A stretch of 64,000 bases of DNA. Source: Oxyura jamaicensis (lineage: Eukaryota; Chordata; Aves; Anseriformes; Anatidae). The position numbers and the translations under genes were made by a program. Shown here piece by piece: positions 12,146-22,512 of this stretch. Under the pieces are notes generated by a model. That model was not told where the DNA came from. It ran no database searches and was given only the letters and a program-made list of their open reading frames with translations. Location of the stretch: contig NC_048896.1 of NCBI RefSeq assembly GCF_011077185.1, forward strand, positions 63,521,734-63,585,733, given 5' to 3'. Position 1 is the stretch's first letter; each line of letters opens with the position of its first letter.

Positions 12146-14942
12146 ATTGTGTCTTTCCTGGCACAGCATGCCCTTTTTGAACTTTCCTATGTCCGGGCTT
12201 ATGGCTTTGCCTTCCCCTGCCACCCTCCCTAAGGAATCACCTCCACACATTTCCTGGCATGGAGTTTCTACCCTCACAGACCTTGCCTAGTACTCTGGCA
12301 AGCGGGAAACCTTGGAGCTGCAGGCAAAGATCAAGGAAAAGGGAGCATGGTTGTTTGGAGAGCTACCAAAGGAGAAGTGGCAGAACAGGTAGGCTGAAGA
12401 GCTTCCTTGCTGCCAGGAAACTGGGTGTGGAGAGAAGCCAGCTAATGCTGCTTTAAGAGCAGTGGTTGTGGGCACATGGAGGAACTTGGTAAAGATAATG
12501 AAGGTTTGGGCTGGAGCCAGCTGATCAAGCCCCAGAGAATGGAGAGGCTCCATTCTCGCTTGGGCAGTATGAGGCTATTTGCTTCCTCCTCCTCCTGTAT
12601 TTTCAGCTTTCATGAATGATCATGATCTGCTTTGGATGAAACAGTAGGATGGGGCTGTCAGTGTTTGTTGGCCCGTGTTCCTTGCCAGCCTCTTCTGTTA
12701 TGAAGCCCTCCTCTGTTACAAATCACACATATTCTTAGTAAATGTGAGGATCATTAAAATTATTTGAAAGATGTTTTACTACTTTCACCATGTGCGCATG
12801 TAGATAAATGCACTTCATGCAGGTGCTGCTGGTGGGGAGGGAGAGATTTAAATTCCTTTGTTTGTGGTTTCTGGAAAACTCCCATTGCAGCCTCAGGAGA
12901 TACTACAGTGGAGGTATATCTGTTTTAATTAGCACTAAGAATACCAGACAATTAGCATAGCTGGAAAACCCAAAGAAATTAGCTTTGGAGGAGGAATGAG
13001 CTTGAGTTGTGTGTTAGGTTGGGTTGGTATTAAAACTCTTTTCTTTTCAGTATGAATACAATCCAGGTTACTCAGGCATTGAAAGTTCTTCCATTATTAT
13101 TGTTATTTACTAAAAGTGCACAAACAGGACAGAATCAGGCAGATGCATTTTGACATGAATAGCCCTAAAATACATCCCAGGTGCACAATGGGGAGGTGCG
13201 GAGAAGGTGAGAATGCTACAGTACTGAGGAGAGCTTGGTTGTTGCGATTCATGCATTTGGTCTAGGTAATAAGAATCCATAGTTCTGGTTGCTGCACTCC
13301 CAGATTGTACCATCTTGTGGTGCAAGGTATGTCATGTGTGATCTAAGTGAAAGGAGCACGATTTGGTTCTTTATTTAGTAAGCTTTTTACATGGGATACA
13401 TGCATTTTTTATTTTTATTTTTGTAAGCCAGTAATAGATGTGGGCTTCTGCATGCATTTATAAGGTTGTCTTGCTTTTTATGTTTGTCCTGAACCCCTGA
13501 TGTGTTGGGTTTTTTTCCCCAGTCATTTTATCCTGTCTACGTGGAGACATATAGAAAGATTTTCTGCCTTTCCTCACATCAGAATTGCATGAGATGATTT
13601 GAGTTTAGACTGCAGTAAATTAAAGTACTCTGAAACTCTTGACAGAAGTATAAAAAAACAACTCCTAGATGTACATACACACAAGTTAGGGTAGCATGCT
13701 GATAGATAATCTGGGCTGCACAATCTGTCTTGAAAAAAATGCCTAATTAGTTTTGGTTTCAAACGCTGTTGGTGAGATTAGGGATAAAAAGAAAAGTGGT
13801 GTGTCCTAGAAGGAAGCAGCAGCTACAAGTCTGTTGAATTTAATAGGTTTCACTGTTGTGTGACAATAACTTCTGTAATATATAACAGACCTTCTAAACA
13901 AGAGAAATACTAAATCCCTGCTGATAGTTTAAATTAATCTTAGTATATTACAAAAATGAAAAATCATTATCTTGTTCTTGCTCTATGAAGCTTGGTACAA
14001 AGTACATGGCTAGAAGTACTGTAAAGAAGCTTCAGTTAACTTCCCTGGATGTTAATCAGATAGGCTTTAAGATTTATGATACAACTTGAAAGTCTTCATT
14101 ACGTAAATGTGCGTGTCCTTTCGGTGTTTTGGGGAGCAACCAAAGCAATTTGTTCAAGTACAGCAAAAAAAGAAGCTCCATATAGCAGCTTAGGAGGGAG
14201 ACAGCTGCCCTGCCTTTGTAACTTTAATTTAACATTGTCAAAGGCCAAAATTGTTAGCTTACGTATCTATTTGGAAACTTTTTTAGTCATTGTGGAGAAG
14301 GTTTTAGACCTTGTTATTAACGTAGTTTGATCTCATGCAGAATCTGGGCTGGATCCTTGGCCTTCTGTGATTTAAACTAGCAGAGAGTTTTGATCAAGTG
14401 GTTTAAAGTGCTTTTAATAGACATGCTTGCTAACTTAATAGCGAGGATAACTGACCAGGGTTGAAAGTCTGTTGATGAAGAGAGCTGGGAATCCAAAAAA
14501 CATTAATAATCAGTACGAAAACCTGTTACTGAAAGCTGGATTATAACTCATGCCTCCAAAGATGACAGAGCTAAAGTTTATTGGTTATTTAAATTTCATC
14601 GTTTTTCTAATAATCAGATGTTGCATTTTCAAACTCTGAAGTTCTTGTAAGGCAGAGTGTGGCAAGAGAAGAGGACTTTAACACCTTTAGTTTGGTATAG
14701 GCTACAGTGCAAATTGGAAGAGCCTCCTAGGTGAGGTGGGACTTATTTCCAGAATACAAAGGCACTTTATCCATGCAGCCACATTGGGAAAGAAATCTAA
14801 GGAAGGCTATTGCAGCTTTGTGCCTCCTGGGGAATGGAGCTACCCCTTGTATAGGTCAGGGCTAGTATCAAGGTCCCAGACTTGTCTCTAAATTTTACTT
14901 TTGACACTGTTATTCATTCCTTCTACTTATGGTTTGCAACAG

Positions 14943-15126
14943 GAAGGGGAAAATATTTTCTATCTGGCCGTGGATGATATTGAAACAGACACAGAACTTC
15001 TGATTGGTTACTTGGACAGTGACATGGAAGAAGAGGAGGAGGAAGAGGAAGAAATAACTGTTATCCAGGAAGATGAAGACACTGGCAGCAATAAAGAAGT
15101 GCAACCAGCTGGTGAAAAGAATGCAG
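14943..15126 (+). CDS. PRDM5: PRDM5 coding exon (probably exon 4): end of PR domain and acidic linker
   Basis: This exon is 184 nt, entering in phase 0 and leaving after the first base of a codon (GCA G|GTGAAC). It encodes window residues 42-102 plus one base. EGENIFYLAVDDIETDTELL and IGYLDSDM close the PR domain; IGY-L-D is the C-terminal strand motif typical of the family. The domain is followed by nine consecutive glutamates (GAA/GAG codons at 15027-15053, residues 70-78) and a low-complexity acidic and polar linker leading to the fingers. Human PRDM5, as I recall it, has a shorter, interrupted acidic stretch here. The acceptor is TTGCAACAG. An antisense CR1 begins about 42 nt beyond the donor. 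Confidence 0.97.
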
Positions 15127-15168
15127 GTGAACAATATGTGGCAAATAGTCTAATGAGTGCTTAAAAGT

Positions 15169-15740
15169 AGAATCATAAGATCGTAAAATAGTTTGGTTTG
15201 GAAGGCACCCTTAAAGATCATCTAGTCCCAGCCCCCTTCCATGGGCAGGGACTTCTTTCACTAGATCAGGTTGCCCAAAGCCCAGCCTGGCAAAAACATG
15301 GCAGTGTTTCCAGGAATGGGGCATCCACAACTTCTTTGAGCAACCTGTTGCAGTGCCTCACTGTCCTCATAGTCAAGAATTTCTTCCTTATATCTAATCT
15401 AAACCTGTTCTCTTTCAGTTTAAAATCATTCCCCTTGTCCTATCGCTTACTTACCCTTGTAAAAAGCCTTTTCCATGTTCTTTATAAGCCTTATTTAAGT
15501 ATCGAAAGGCTGCAATGAGGTCTCCCCAGAGCCTTCTCTTCTCCAAGCTAAATGGCCCCAGCTTTCTTAGCCTTTCTTCAAAGAAGAGGTGCTCCTCTGA
15601 CCTGTAGGCCACATATCTTTTAATGCAGCTCAGGACTTTCTGAGCTGTAAGCACACGCTGCTGGCTTATGAACAAGTTTTCATCCACCAGTTCTCCCATG
15701 TTGTCTCCTCATGGCTGCTCTCAATCCATTTGTCCCCTGG
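15169..15740 (-). mobile_element. CR1 LINE 3' fragment, antisense, next to exon donor
   Basis: The + strand begins AGAATCATAAGATCGTAAAA with 'tggaaggcacccttaaagat' and 'catctagtcccagcccc', which is the CR1 tail in reverse. It continues through 'caacctgttgcagtgcctca', 'agccttctcttctccaagct' and 'cttatgaacaagttttcatc'. Minus-strand frames at 15451-15699 keep CR1 ORF2 residues such as the EERLRKLGPFSLEKRRLWGD block. The 5' end is truncated around 15740, and the copy is inactive. Confidence 0.9.
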
Positions 15741-16423
15741 AAGTAATGAGGAAGAAAGACAACACTAACTATATGGTACTGGGGAACTGGAAGGCTCTGA
15801 ACTCTGAACTCTTGTATGATTTTAATCTTATTTTGTGTTGGGATTCTTTGCCTAATATGGGGAAGCCATTCCTCTGAGTTACTGAGAGAAGTGTAAGGGT
15901 GAACACAGATTTCATGACAAGTTATGATTAATTTTTTGAACTATAAGAGTTCACCTCACATGACTATAGCCTTATAAAAGGTAGGTTTACAATCTAAGCA
16001 AGAGAGAGAAGTTCCCCGTGTAGTAAACTTAGAGAAATAAACCTTTCCGTAAAGGAGTTCAGCTGATCCTGAGGTAAGATGTCTAAGAAGGGGTAGGTGA
16101 CCTGAGCTGCCTATTGAATTCTCAGTACGTTTATGGGTAGTAGAGACAACCCGTGTAACCTGCTTAGACTAACAGCCTAAGTCACACATAATGCTTTCTA
16201 TTTATTTTCAGTAATGTTGATTATAATCCTTTCAAGGTAGACTGTCTATTTGGAAGGATAAATAACAGTGCATCTGTCACCACTACTGAGATGACAGTAC
16301 AATTCAGTAATTTCTTAGAAAAATTACTTTTCCCACACCTGTGAGAGAAGATGTAAGACCATTATCTGGAAGAGAAAGGTAGCTTATCTGAAGTCTTCTT
16401 CTTTGCTTTAAACAGGTTTATTT

Positions 16424-16516
16424 GTATATTTGCTTACAATAGATTTATATATACCAAATATTTTTATAATAGATTTATAATACCAAATTATTGGTATATT
16501 TGCTTATAATAGATTT
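16424..16516. repeat. Diverged local direct repeat, AT-rich, 70-bp spacing
   Basis: A 23-nt motif beginning GTATATTTGCTTACAATAG occurs at 16424-16446 and again, with one mismatch, at 16494-16516. A partial third copy (TATAATAGATTTATAATACC) lies between them. This is most simply a local segmental duplication in AT-rich intron. Confidence 0.8.
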
Positions 16517-16878
16517 CTGTCTCATCCCTGTTCAAAGTGAATCTAGAATCACTAAATCAGAGAAGTATGTCTGCACTTTATCTGAGCAGTCTAGAGGGAT
16601 TCTAGTCTCTGCCCGACAGCATTTCAGAACCTGTATAACAGCAGGAGAATGAACTGGTGTTAGATCTTTATTGTGTAATACGAAGTTTGTAAACCTCTGT
16701 TGAAGACAACAAGATTGCACAAGCATACGTGTGCGCAACATCCATATTGAGAGACAATATCTCTTGTGAATTTCATGATGTCATTTTGCATAATCTGTTT
16801 TTGGCAGAGTGTCTCTTAAAGTAACCAAAATATTCCCTGAAAACTATTGCTTTTCTGTTTTCTCTTCCAACCATGCAG

Positions 16879-17053
16879 ATACCCTCACCTGTAAAGAGGA
16901 CCATGCATGTCCAAACTGTGAATCCAGTTTTGCAAGCCAGGAGATTCTAGCTGAACATCTCCAGACGTTGCACCAAAAACCCAGTGAGGAAAAGGAATTT
17001 AAGTGCCGAAACTGTGGAAAGAAATTCCCTGTTAAACAAGCTCTACAAAGACA
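16879..17053 (+). CDS. PRDM5: PRDM5 coding exon (probably exon 5): zinc finger 1 and most of finger 2
   Basis: This exon is 175 nt. The entering phase completes a GAT codon, and it leaves after CA of a split His codon (GACA|GTGAGT). It encodes window residues 103-160 and two bases of the next. Finger 1 is CPNCESSFASQEILAEHLQT followed by LH, a C-x2-C-x12-H-x4-H finger. The linker QKPSEEKEFK follows. Finger 2 begins CRNCGKKFPVKQALQR, with its first zinc-binding His split by the intron. Fingers cut by introns are characteristic of this gene, unlike KRAB zinc-finger genes, whose finger array is usually in one exon. Confidence 0.97.
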
Positions 17054-18241
17054 GTGAGTAGAAAAAAGAGTGTTTTTTTCAGGGATCATTTCATTCAATC
17101 ATTTATTTCTGTTAGCTTATTCCCAATTTAGGCTTTAATTTTTTTCTACATATTTCTATCCTCACTCTTTTCATATTAATTTCTTGTATTTGTTGGAGAC
17201 TTCAATTTGAGTAAGAAAGTGTCACTAATTTTTAATCTTTCCAAATTAGGTACTGTAGGTCATATTAAAGCTACTGGTTGGTGCAAAACCCATGGTCTCC
17301 ATCAGTGAACATTAGCAGTTTAGGAGATTCAACTTCTTAACTGGAGGTGTCATTACAGAATTAGACTAAGATTTAGAAAAAGCAAATGATATCTGGAAGG
17401 ACAGAGAAAGGAAAAGCAGTGCTTTGTGTTGGTTTAATTAAATATTTGAATGGAAAAAACAAACAAACAAAAAACATAAAGAACCCGTAGCAGATGGGAG
17501 ACTTAAAAGTGCACTTTTAAGATACTTAAAAATGATCTTGTTTACTCTGTCCTTGGGTAGTGTAAATGTGCAATTTTGTCATTGAAGTCGTATACCTCAC
17601 ATTATACTTTTGTACAAATATATCACCCTTTTTTCTTTTGGTATTTATATAAATTTTTTGCTTGCAACTAAGTAGATACATTGCTTTTTAGTGTAGGTAG
17701 TACACTGGTTGCCCAAGTATCTAATTATGGATAGTAGTACATTTATTCTAACTCTCTCATATTAGAAGGAGACTCATATTGCATACAATGCAATTAATAC
17801 TGCTCTTGTAAAGAACTGCTGATGTTTCTTATGTCTGAATAATGTTAATGTATCTTAAACTGCCAGTTTTTATGAGCTTTGTGTCCTTTCATCGAAATAT
17901 ACAGCAGAGAAATGTTTGGTGGAGGTAATTAAATATTTTCTATTGAACATTCTGCAGTGGAGTTCCATTTGTGTAGTATGGCTAGTTAAGTAAATCTTTG
18001 CATCGTGCAAAGTAAAATTAATCTATCTGAGGGGTACAGCAGTATGACCTGAACTCTGCTGTTTATGTATCTGATGAGTCCCACTAAATTCCAGGAGACT
18101 TCACATATTAAATAGATTACTCACATACTTAAATGTTTGTAGTTTGATCTACAAGTAGTTTGTAGTTTCTAGCTACTGCAATTCTGTAAATTGTAGAATG
18201 TTCCACTTATTTTTTTTATTTTTTTGTTTGTTTTTCTTTAG
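17054..18241 (+). other. PRDM5: PRDM5 intron, 1.19 kb
   Basis: Donor ACA|GTGAGT (strong). The acceptor is a long T-rich tract ending CTTTAG at 18236-18241. The interior is AT-rich single-copy-looking sequence, and I recognise no repeat family or gene in it. Confidence 0.85.
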
Positions 18242-18334
18242 TGTACTTCAGTGCACAGAGAACATCAACCCAGGGGACTCTTCAAGAAGTTTTCAGTGCT
18301 CTGTTTGCAATACTTCCTTCAGCTCAGAATCGAG
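18242..18334 (+). CDS. PRDM5: PRDM5 coding exon (probably exon 6): end of finger 2, start of finger 3
   Basis: This exon is 93 nt. Its first base completes the split His codon of finger 2, and it ends with AG of a split Ser codon. It encodes HVLQCTENINPGDSSRSFQC and then SVCNTSFSSES. Finger 2 therefore finishes as H-x3-C, a C2HC finger. Finger 3 starts with C-x2-C and continues in the next exon. The acceptor is TCTTTAG. The donor is weak (TCGAG|GTTTTG), without the usual purine at +3 or G at +5. No better donor lies nearby, and protein similarity fixes the junction. Confidence 0.95.
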
Positions 18335-18591
18335 GTTTTGTGTCTGAGTTACTGGACTGCATATCATTGCTGGCCTCCCTTTGCATGTTAGCTTTCAAGC
18401 TTGTTAGTGTATGTGAATCCTAACAGTGAAAGAAGTCAAATGCTTTCATTCTTATTTGCTGTAAGTAATGCATGAGGTGGCCTTGGAACTCTGCAGTGCA
18501 GCATGTGTTAAGCTCAGAGTACTTGCTGTGTGTCTGGTTTCTGCAGATACTGCTTCATGTGTTGTTTTTCTTTGCTTGTTATCCCATATAG
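18335..18591 (+). other. PRDM5: PRDM5 intron, 257 bp (shortest in window)
   Basis: Donor GTTTTG and acceptor CCCATATAG at 18583-18591. Reading straight through from the upstream exon meets an in-frame TGA within six codons, so retention of this intron would truncate the protein inside finger 3. No repeat is present. Confidence 0.9.
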
Positions 18592-18713
18592 TTATGAACA
18601 GCACAAGGAGGCATGCAGAGGGGATGCCAGATTCATATGCAAGGCAGATGGTTGCGGGAAGAGGTTCAAGAGTAAGGATGCCCTGAAAAAACATAAAGAA
18701 AATGTTCACAGTG
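18592..18713 (+). CDS. PRDM5: PRDM5 coding exon (probably exon 7): end of finger 3 and finger 4
   Basis: This exon is 122 nt. The first base completes AGT (Ser), and it leaves after the first base of a Gly codon (AGTG|GTAAGA). It encodes YEQHKEACRGDARFICKADG followed by CGKRFKSKDALKKHKENVHS. Finger 3 ends H-x3-C, so it is the second C2HC finger in a row. Finger 4 is a C-x4-C-x12-H-x4-H variant with a longer knuckle (CKADGC). Both oddities are in the human protein as I remember it, so they look like conserved design and not decay. Confidence 0.97.
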
Positions 18714-21700
18714 GTAAGAAACAGTTTAATGTTTTGGAGAAAAAAGCAAACAAACAAACAAAAGCCAACACCTCTAACATGTTCCTAGCTTTAAATATGC
18801 AAATCAGAGTAAACATTGTCTTTTGGTTTCGTTTTTAATGGATTCATTTGTACCAGAAAGAAAATTAAGTAGTAACTAATTGCAAGGGTAAGTATTCCTC
18901 CTCCCCTAGGGAGAAATTACTGTATACCAGATGAATCATTAGTCTTTTGCAGAAAATGCAATAGGAATCTGGGGATGTTTAAACTAGGCAAATAAGAGAT
19001 AAAACAAAACAAGTAGTGAGGAAAATCAGCCACTGGCACAAACGGCTGCAGGAAGTGGTGAGTTCTTGATCTTTTGGTATTTTTGGGATACAATGGGATG
19101 TCTTTCTGGAAGACATGCTTCACAAATGATTAGCCTTGGTGAGGGTATTGCAGGAAATTCTATAGCCTCTGTTGTGCAGGAAGCCAGATCAGACAATCCA
19201 CTAGTCCGATTAGGCCCTAGAGTTTTTATATCTGTGCACTGTGAATCAATAGTTTTCAATCAAACTTCACTCTGTTTTCATGAAAGGGCAAAATGCTTCT
19301 CTCAGGTCCACAATGCAGATCTCAGTTCTGTCATTCTGCACTCTCTGCATGTCCCCTCTCAATGTCAATGGCAGATCAGTATGTGTGGGGACAGCAGAAT
19401 ACCAGAGTGCAAAGAAAACAGTCTTTAGTTGTTGAGAACACTGAGATGCTTTGTAAGATTTTCATTACGTAAAATCTTTCTTCTGCCAAACTCTTACAGC
19501 ATACAGAAACCCTTCCATAACAATTTTTATAAAATATTATATTTATTTTTTTGGTATCAGTAAGATTATTTTTTTTCCCAGCCATGAACATTGTTTTGTT
19601 TAGGCTCAACTTTGGTCAGTTATGTATAGGTATACAAATTGCTAAATTATTCTCTTGTATGACCACTCCAGGCATGACTGAGGTGGTATGCGTGAAGGAT
19701 ATTTTTGTTCTGCCTACAGAATGAACAGAGCTTTTATTTTGTCACACGGAAGTCATAGAAATCACAACTGGTGTCAGCGCAGGAATGAAAATAACCTACT
19801 AATGTTGAGGAACACTTTTTCAGTTCCTTCATGCCTTGCAATACCTGGAGGCAAGGAAAAGTAGAAGGGATTGCTACATGTGTAGTCCATTATGCAAGGT
19901 TATGAACGGAGGCATCGCTATTCACTGTCACCTTCCTCACCTCTGGAAGGCTCTTGTTAATGCTCTTGTAAGTTAAGGTACTAAGTTTATTCTTCTATTT
20001 ATGTGTATCAATACATGTCAATACTTACCACAAGTTTTATAATAGCAAATACAGATGTGAGATAAAGTACTTATTACTACAAATTTAAGTATTGAACTGA
20101 TTGACAGGGTACATTGTAGTGAAAAATGTACCTTGTGTTATGCTTTCACAGTCTGCTCACTACACACGGGCCGCTTTCTTCATTATCATCTTTCAGTTCT
20201 CTGATCCATTGTGATAGTATGACCTAAGCTGGGTGTACTGATTGTACATTCAAAGTCTTTGAAATCCTATATGTTCTTAAAGCTTGCTATTAGATTCTTT
20301 TATTTCTTTGTACAAAATGTTTATTGGAAATAAAATTCTTTATTTGGAAATAAAAGTGTGGGCAATAAAATGGTCTAGAAATGAATAACATTCTTTACAA
20401 ATTCCTCCATTAACAGCAGGCTATGGTATATCAACATGAGATATGCTACCTTTATTTTCTAGCTTAGTTGCTTTAGTTTTATCCTGATCAATCATCAACA
20501 GAATGGAAACGCTGAAGACTAAGGCACATTTTGCTAGTCCCAAAGGGCTAAGAAATGCTAGTGTTTCTAGTTATGGCCCCCATAGGTCATTTTTGATTAC
20601 GAGTCATTTCAACAAGTTTCAGCAAAATGTTATGTATGTAATTTCATTCAATTTTTTAAAAGTAATTTTATTTTAACTATATAAATAATAAATAAGTCTT
20701 GTTATCAGTCTCATTTGAAAGATGATACTTTTGTGGGAGAAATTACTGTTGCTAAAGCAGTATGAAACATTCTTTCTGGAATTGCAGTGCTTGCATTTGT
20801 GCACACAGTCTTGGCATCAATGGATGGAAAAAAATACCAATTAGGAACATGTGTTATGATTGCAATTAGTCAAAAGACCCAATTTACCTCTTAAGTTAGT
20901 AAACCAAAGGAGTAAATTATCTGCTCATATCATGTGCTAACTAACAAGATGCAGTAAAGCATGTCATGAGTTCTTAAGTGAACCTAGGAAGAACAGATCT
21001 GTTGTTAATGGCAGTTCCCAGTATCCTGGGTGATTTCTCCTTAGAAGTCTCAGGAACCACTCAGTGGTTTCCTTTCAATTATGTTTGTAAGTGAGAATTT
21101 GGTGCAGGCTGATTTGCAGCCACAGACAGCAGGTGTGGTTGCCTCATTTTACTTCATGCACAGAAGGTATGAGGGCACCTTCTTGAAGCATCTGTTAGGT
21201 GAGGGTTCTCAAGACCAGCTCTGTTAGCCATCTTTGACTGTTTTGTCTATGTGTATGCTTTAATGTGCAGTCTAGAGTAGCATTTGTGATCTTACAGATC
21301 ACCATTTTAGTACTCAGATAAAAGAGGAGAGGGATTGTCATTATAATTATTGAAGTTTAGTATTTTGGGAGGGAAGAGAAAAGTAAGGCCAGGATTAATT
21401 TCTTCTTCTTGAAGATTACTCCCAAGTAATAATCTGGAAAAACAAATAATCAGAATCAACATCACATTAATTCTTCAGGACAGCAGGAACAGGAAAGATA
21501 TACAATGCTGAGAGTGAAAAATTGAGCTGGAAACCATCAGTAGGCTTGTTCAGGATCCGTAATTTGTCTGTGTTTGAATAAACAGTGCTTGCTTCTCTTT
21601 GGTTCAGATTCCATTATTTGTAGTGTTCAATGTAATGTGAACATTTTTTACATAAGCTATGAAATATCTTGTATAGGCATGTAACTATAAACAAAAATTA

Positions 21701-22432
21701 GGTTTGTGGTAGCTGTGCCTTGTGATAGTTTTGTGGGTTATTAAAATGAATTTCAAATAATAAATAATAGACAAATCTAATTAAATGCTTTGTCACTTAA
21801 AGCAACTGTGAAAAAGGTAGGACAACATATCTGGTAGCGGACCTGTAGCTTGGTTTGTAATTTACATTATAGACTAGATTTGAATTTGTGATCTGGTCCT
21901 AATACACATTGCCTGTCATGTTCAGTTGAAGACCATTAAGGCTATGTTAGTAGAATGCTTAATGCTCTCTGAATAGAGAAAAATGGGAAATGGTTGTTTG
22001 GGATCTTTTTTGTCATTGCTGCAATAACTTCTTTCAGGAGTATTTCTGTTAAAGCTATAGTATATTTTTTTGAAGATATTAGTTGAATTGACTTCTGGAA
22101 GAATTCAGCTGTTCAGTTATAAAATGAATTATTCTTAGCTGTGAATTGTGCTCTTCATATTTGATTGGTTAATGTGTGATAATATCTATATCAAGTTTCT
22201 TTTTCTTTTTCTATATTGTTCTAGTTTTCTTGCTTTACATTCCATTAGTAACTGTCTCGTTGGACACCCACAGAGAACTCCTGATATTGAATACTTTCAA
22301 GATGGGATACAAATGTAAAAATCTTATGTCAATGAAATGAGCTGTGAAAAGTCACAAACTCAGCAGAAATATTTAGGTTCTTTCTTAGAACTTCCTTTTT
22401 AAGATGTTGGTGGTATTTTGTTTTTGTTTCAG
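18714..22432 (+). other. PRDM5: PRDM5 intron, 3.7 kb
   Basis: Donor GTG|GTAAGA; acceptor TTTTGTTTCAG. It holds a sense-strand ancient CR1 relic (about 18975-19235). The rest, 19240-22432, is AT-rich sequence in which I recognise no gene or repeat family. Confidence 0.85.
18975..19235 (+). mobile_element. Ancient CR1/L3-like LINE 3' relic, sense
   Basis: The + strand follows the end of an old amniote CR1 consensus: 'cactggcacaaacggctgca' with 'ggaagtggtgag', then 'attgcaggaaattctatagc', 'ctctgttgtgcaggaagcca' with 'gatcagacaatcc', and finally the 'tagtccgattaggccctaga' block just before where the octamer tail would be. It is highly diverged and non-coding. The assignment rests on block order recalled from the family, not on a computed alignment. 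Confidence 0.7.
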
Positions 22433-22512
22433 GAAATTCTAGGAAGAAGCTGATGTGTTCAGTGTGCAATAAGAAATGTTCCTCAGCAACAAATCTCCAA
22501 GAGCATCGAAAG
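22433..22512 (+). CDS. PRDM5: PRDM5 coding exon (probably exon 8): most of finger 5
   Basis: This exon is 80 nt, entering by completing a GGA codon and leaving in phase 0 (CGAAAG|GTCAGT). It encodes NSRKKLMCSVCNKKCSSATN followed by LQEHRK. This gives C-x2-C and the first His of finger 5; the second His comes from the next exon. The Lys/Arg-rich lead is typical of inter-finger linkers. An internal cysteine in the finger (KKCSS) replaces the usual aromatic residue. Confidence 0.97.

Larger units (their letters stand above)
5895..14942 (+). other. PRDM5: PRDM5 intron, 9.0 kb
   Basis: Donor CAG|GTAGAT and acceptor TTGCAACAG. The intron contains an old antisense CR1/L3-like relic (about 6690-6975), a sense CR1 (about 11735-12145), an 18-A run at 9234-9251, T runs at 10058-10078 and 10987-11007, and an (ATT)6 microsatellite at 10463-10480. 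The stretch at 7550-8300 is less AT-rich than its surroundings, but I could not assign it. Short open frames at 8327-8515, 9281-9502 and 14076-14330 have no recognisable domain and no exon-like context. Confidence 0.85.
15127..16878 (+). other. PRDM5: PRDM5 intron, 1.75 kb
   Basis: About a third of this intron is an antisense CR1 (15169-15740) that starts close to the donor. Downstream is an AT-rich block with a repeated motif at 16424-16516. The acceptor is CCATGCAG at 16871-16878, in a modest pyrimidine context (TTTTCTCTTCCAACCATGCAG is pyrimidine-rich). No other gene is seen. Confidence 0.85.

Noticed and set aside
14076..14330. 84-codon open frame on the + strand
   Set aside because: No domain, no splice signals consistent with a PRDM5 exon, and random-looking composition.
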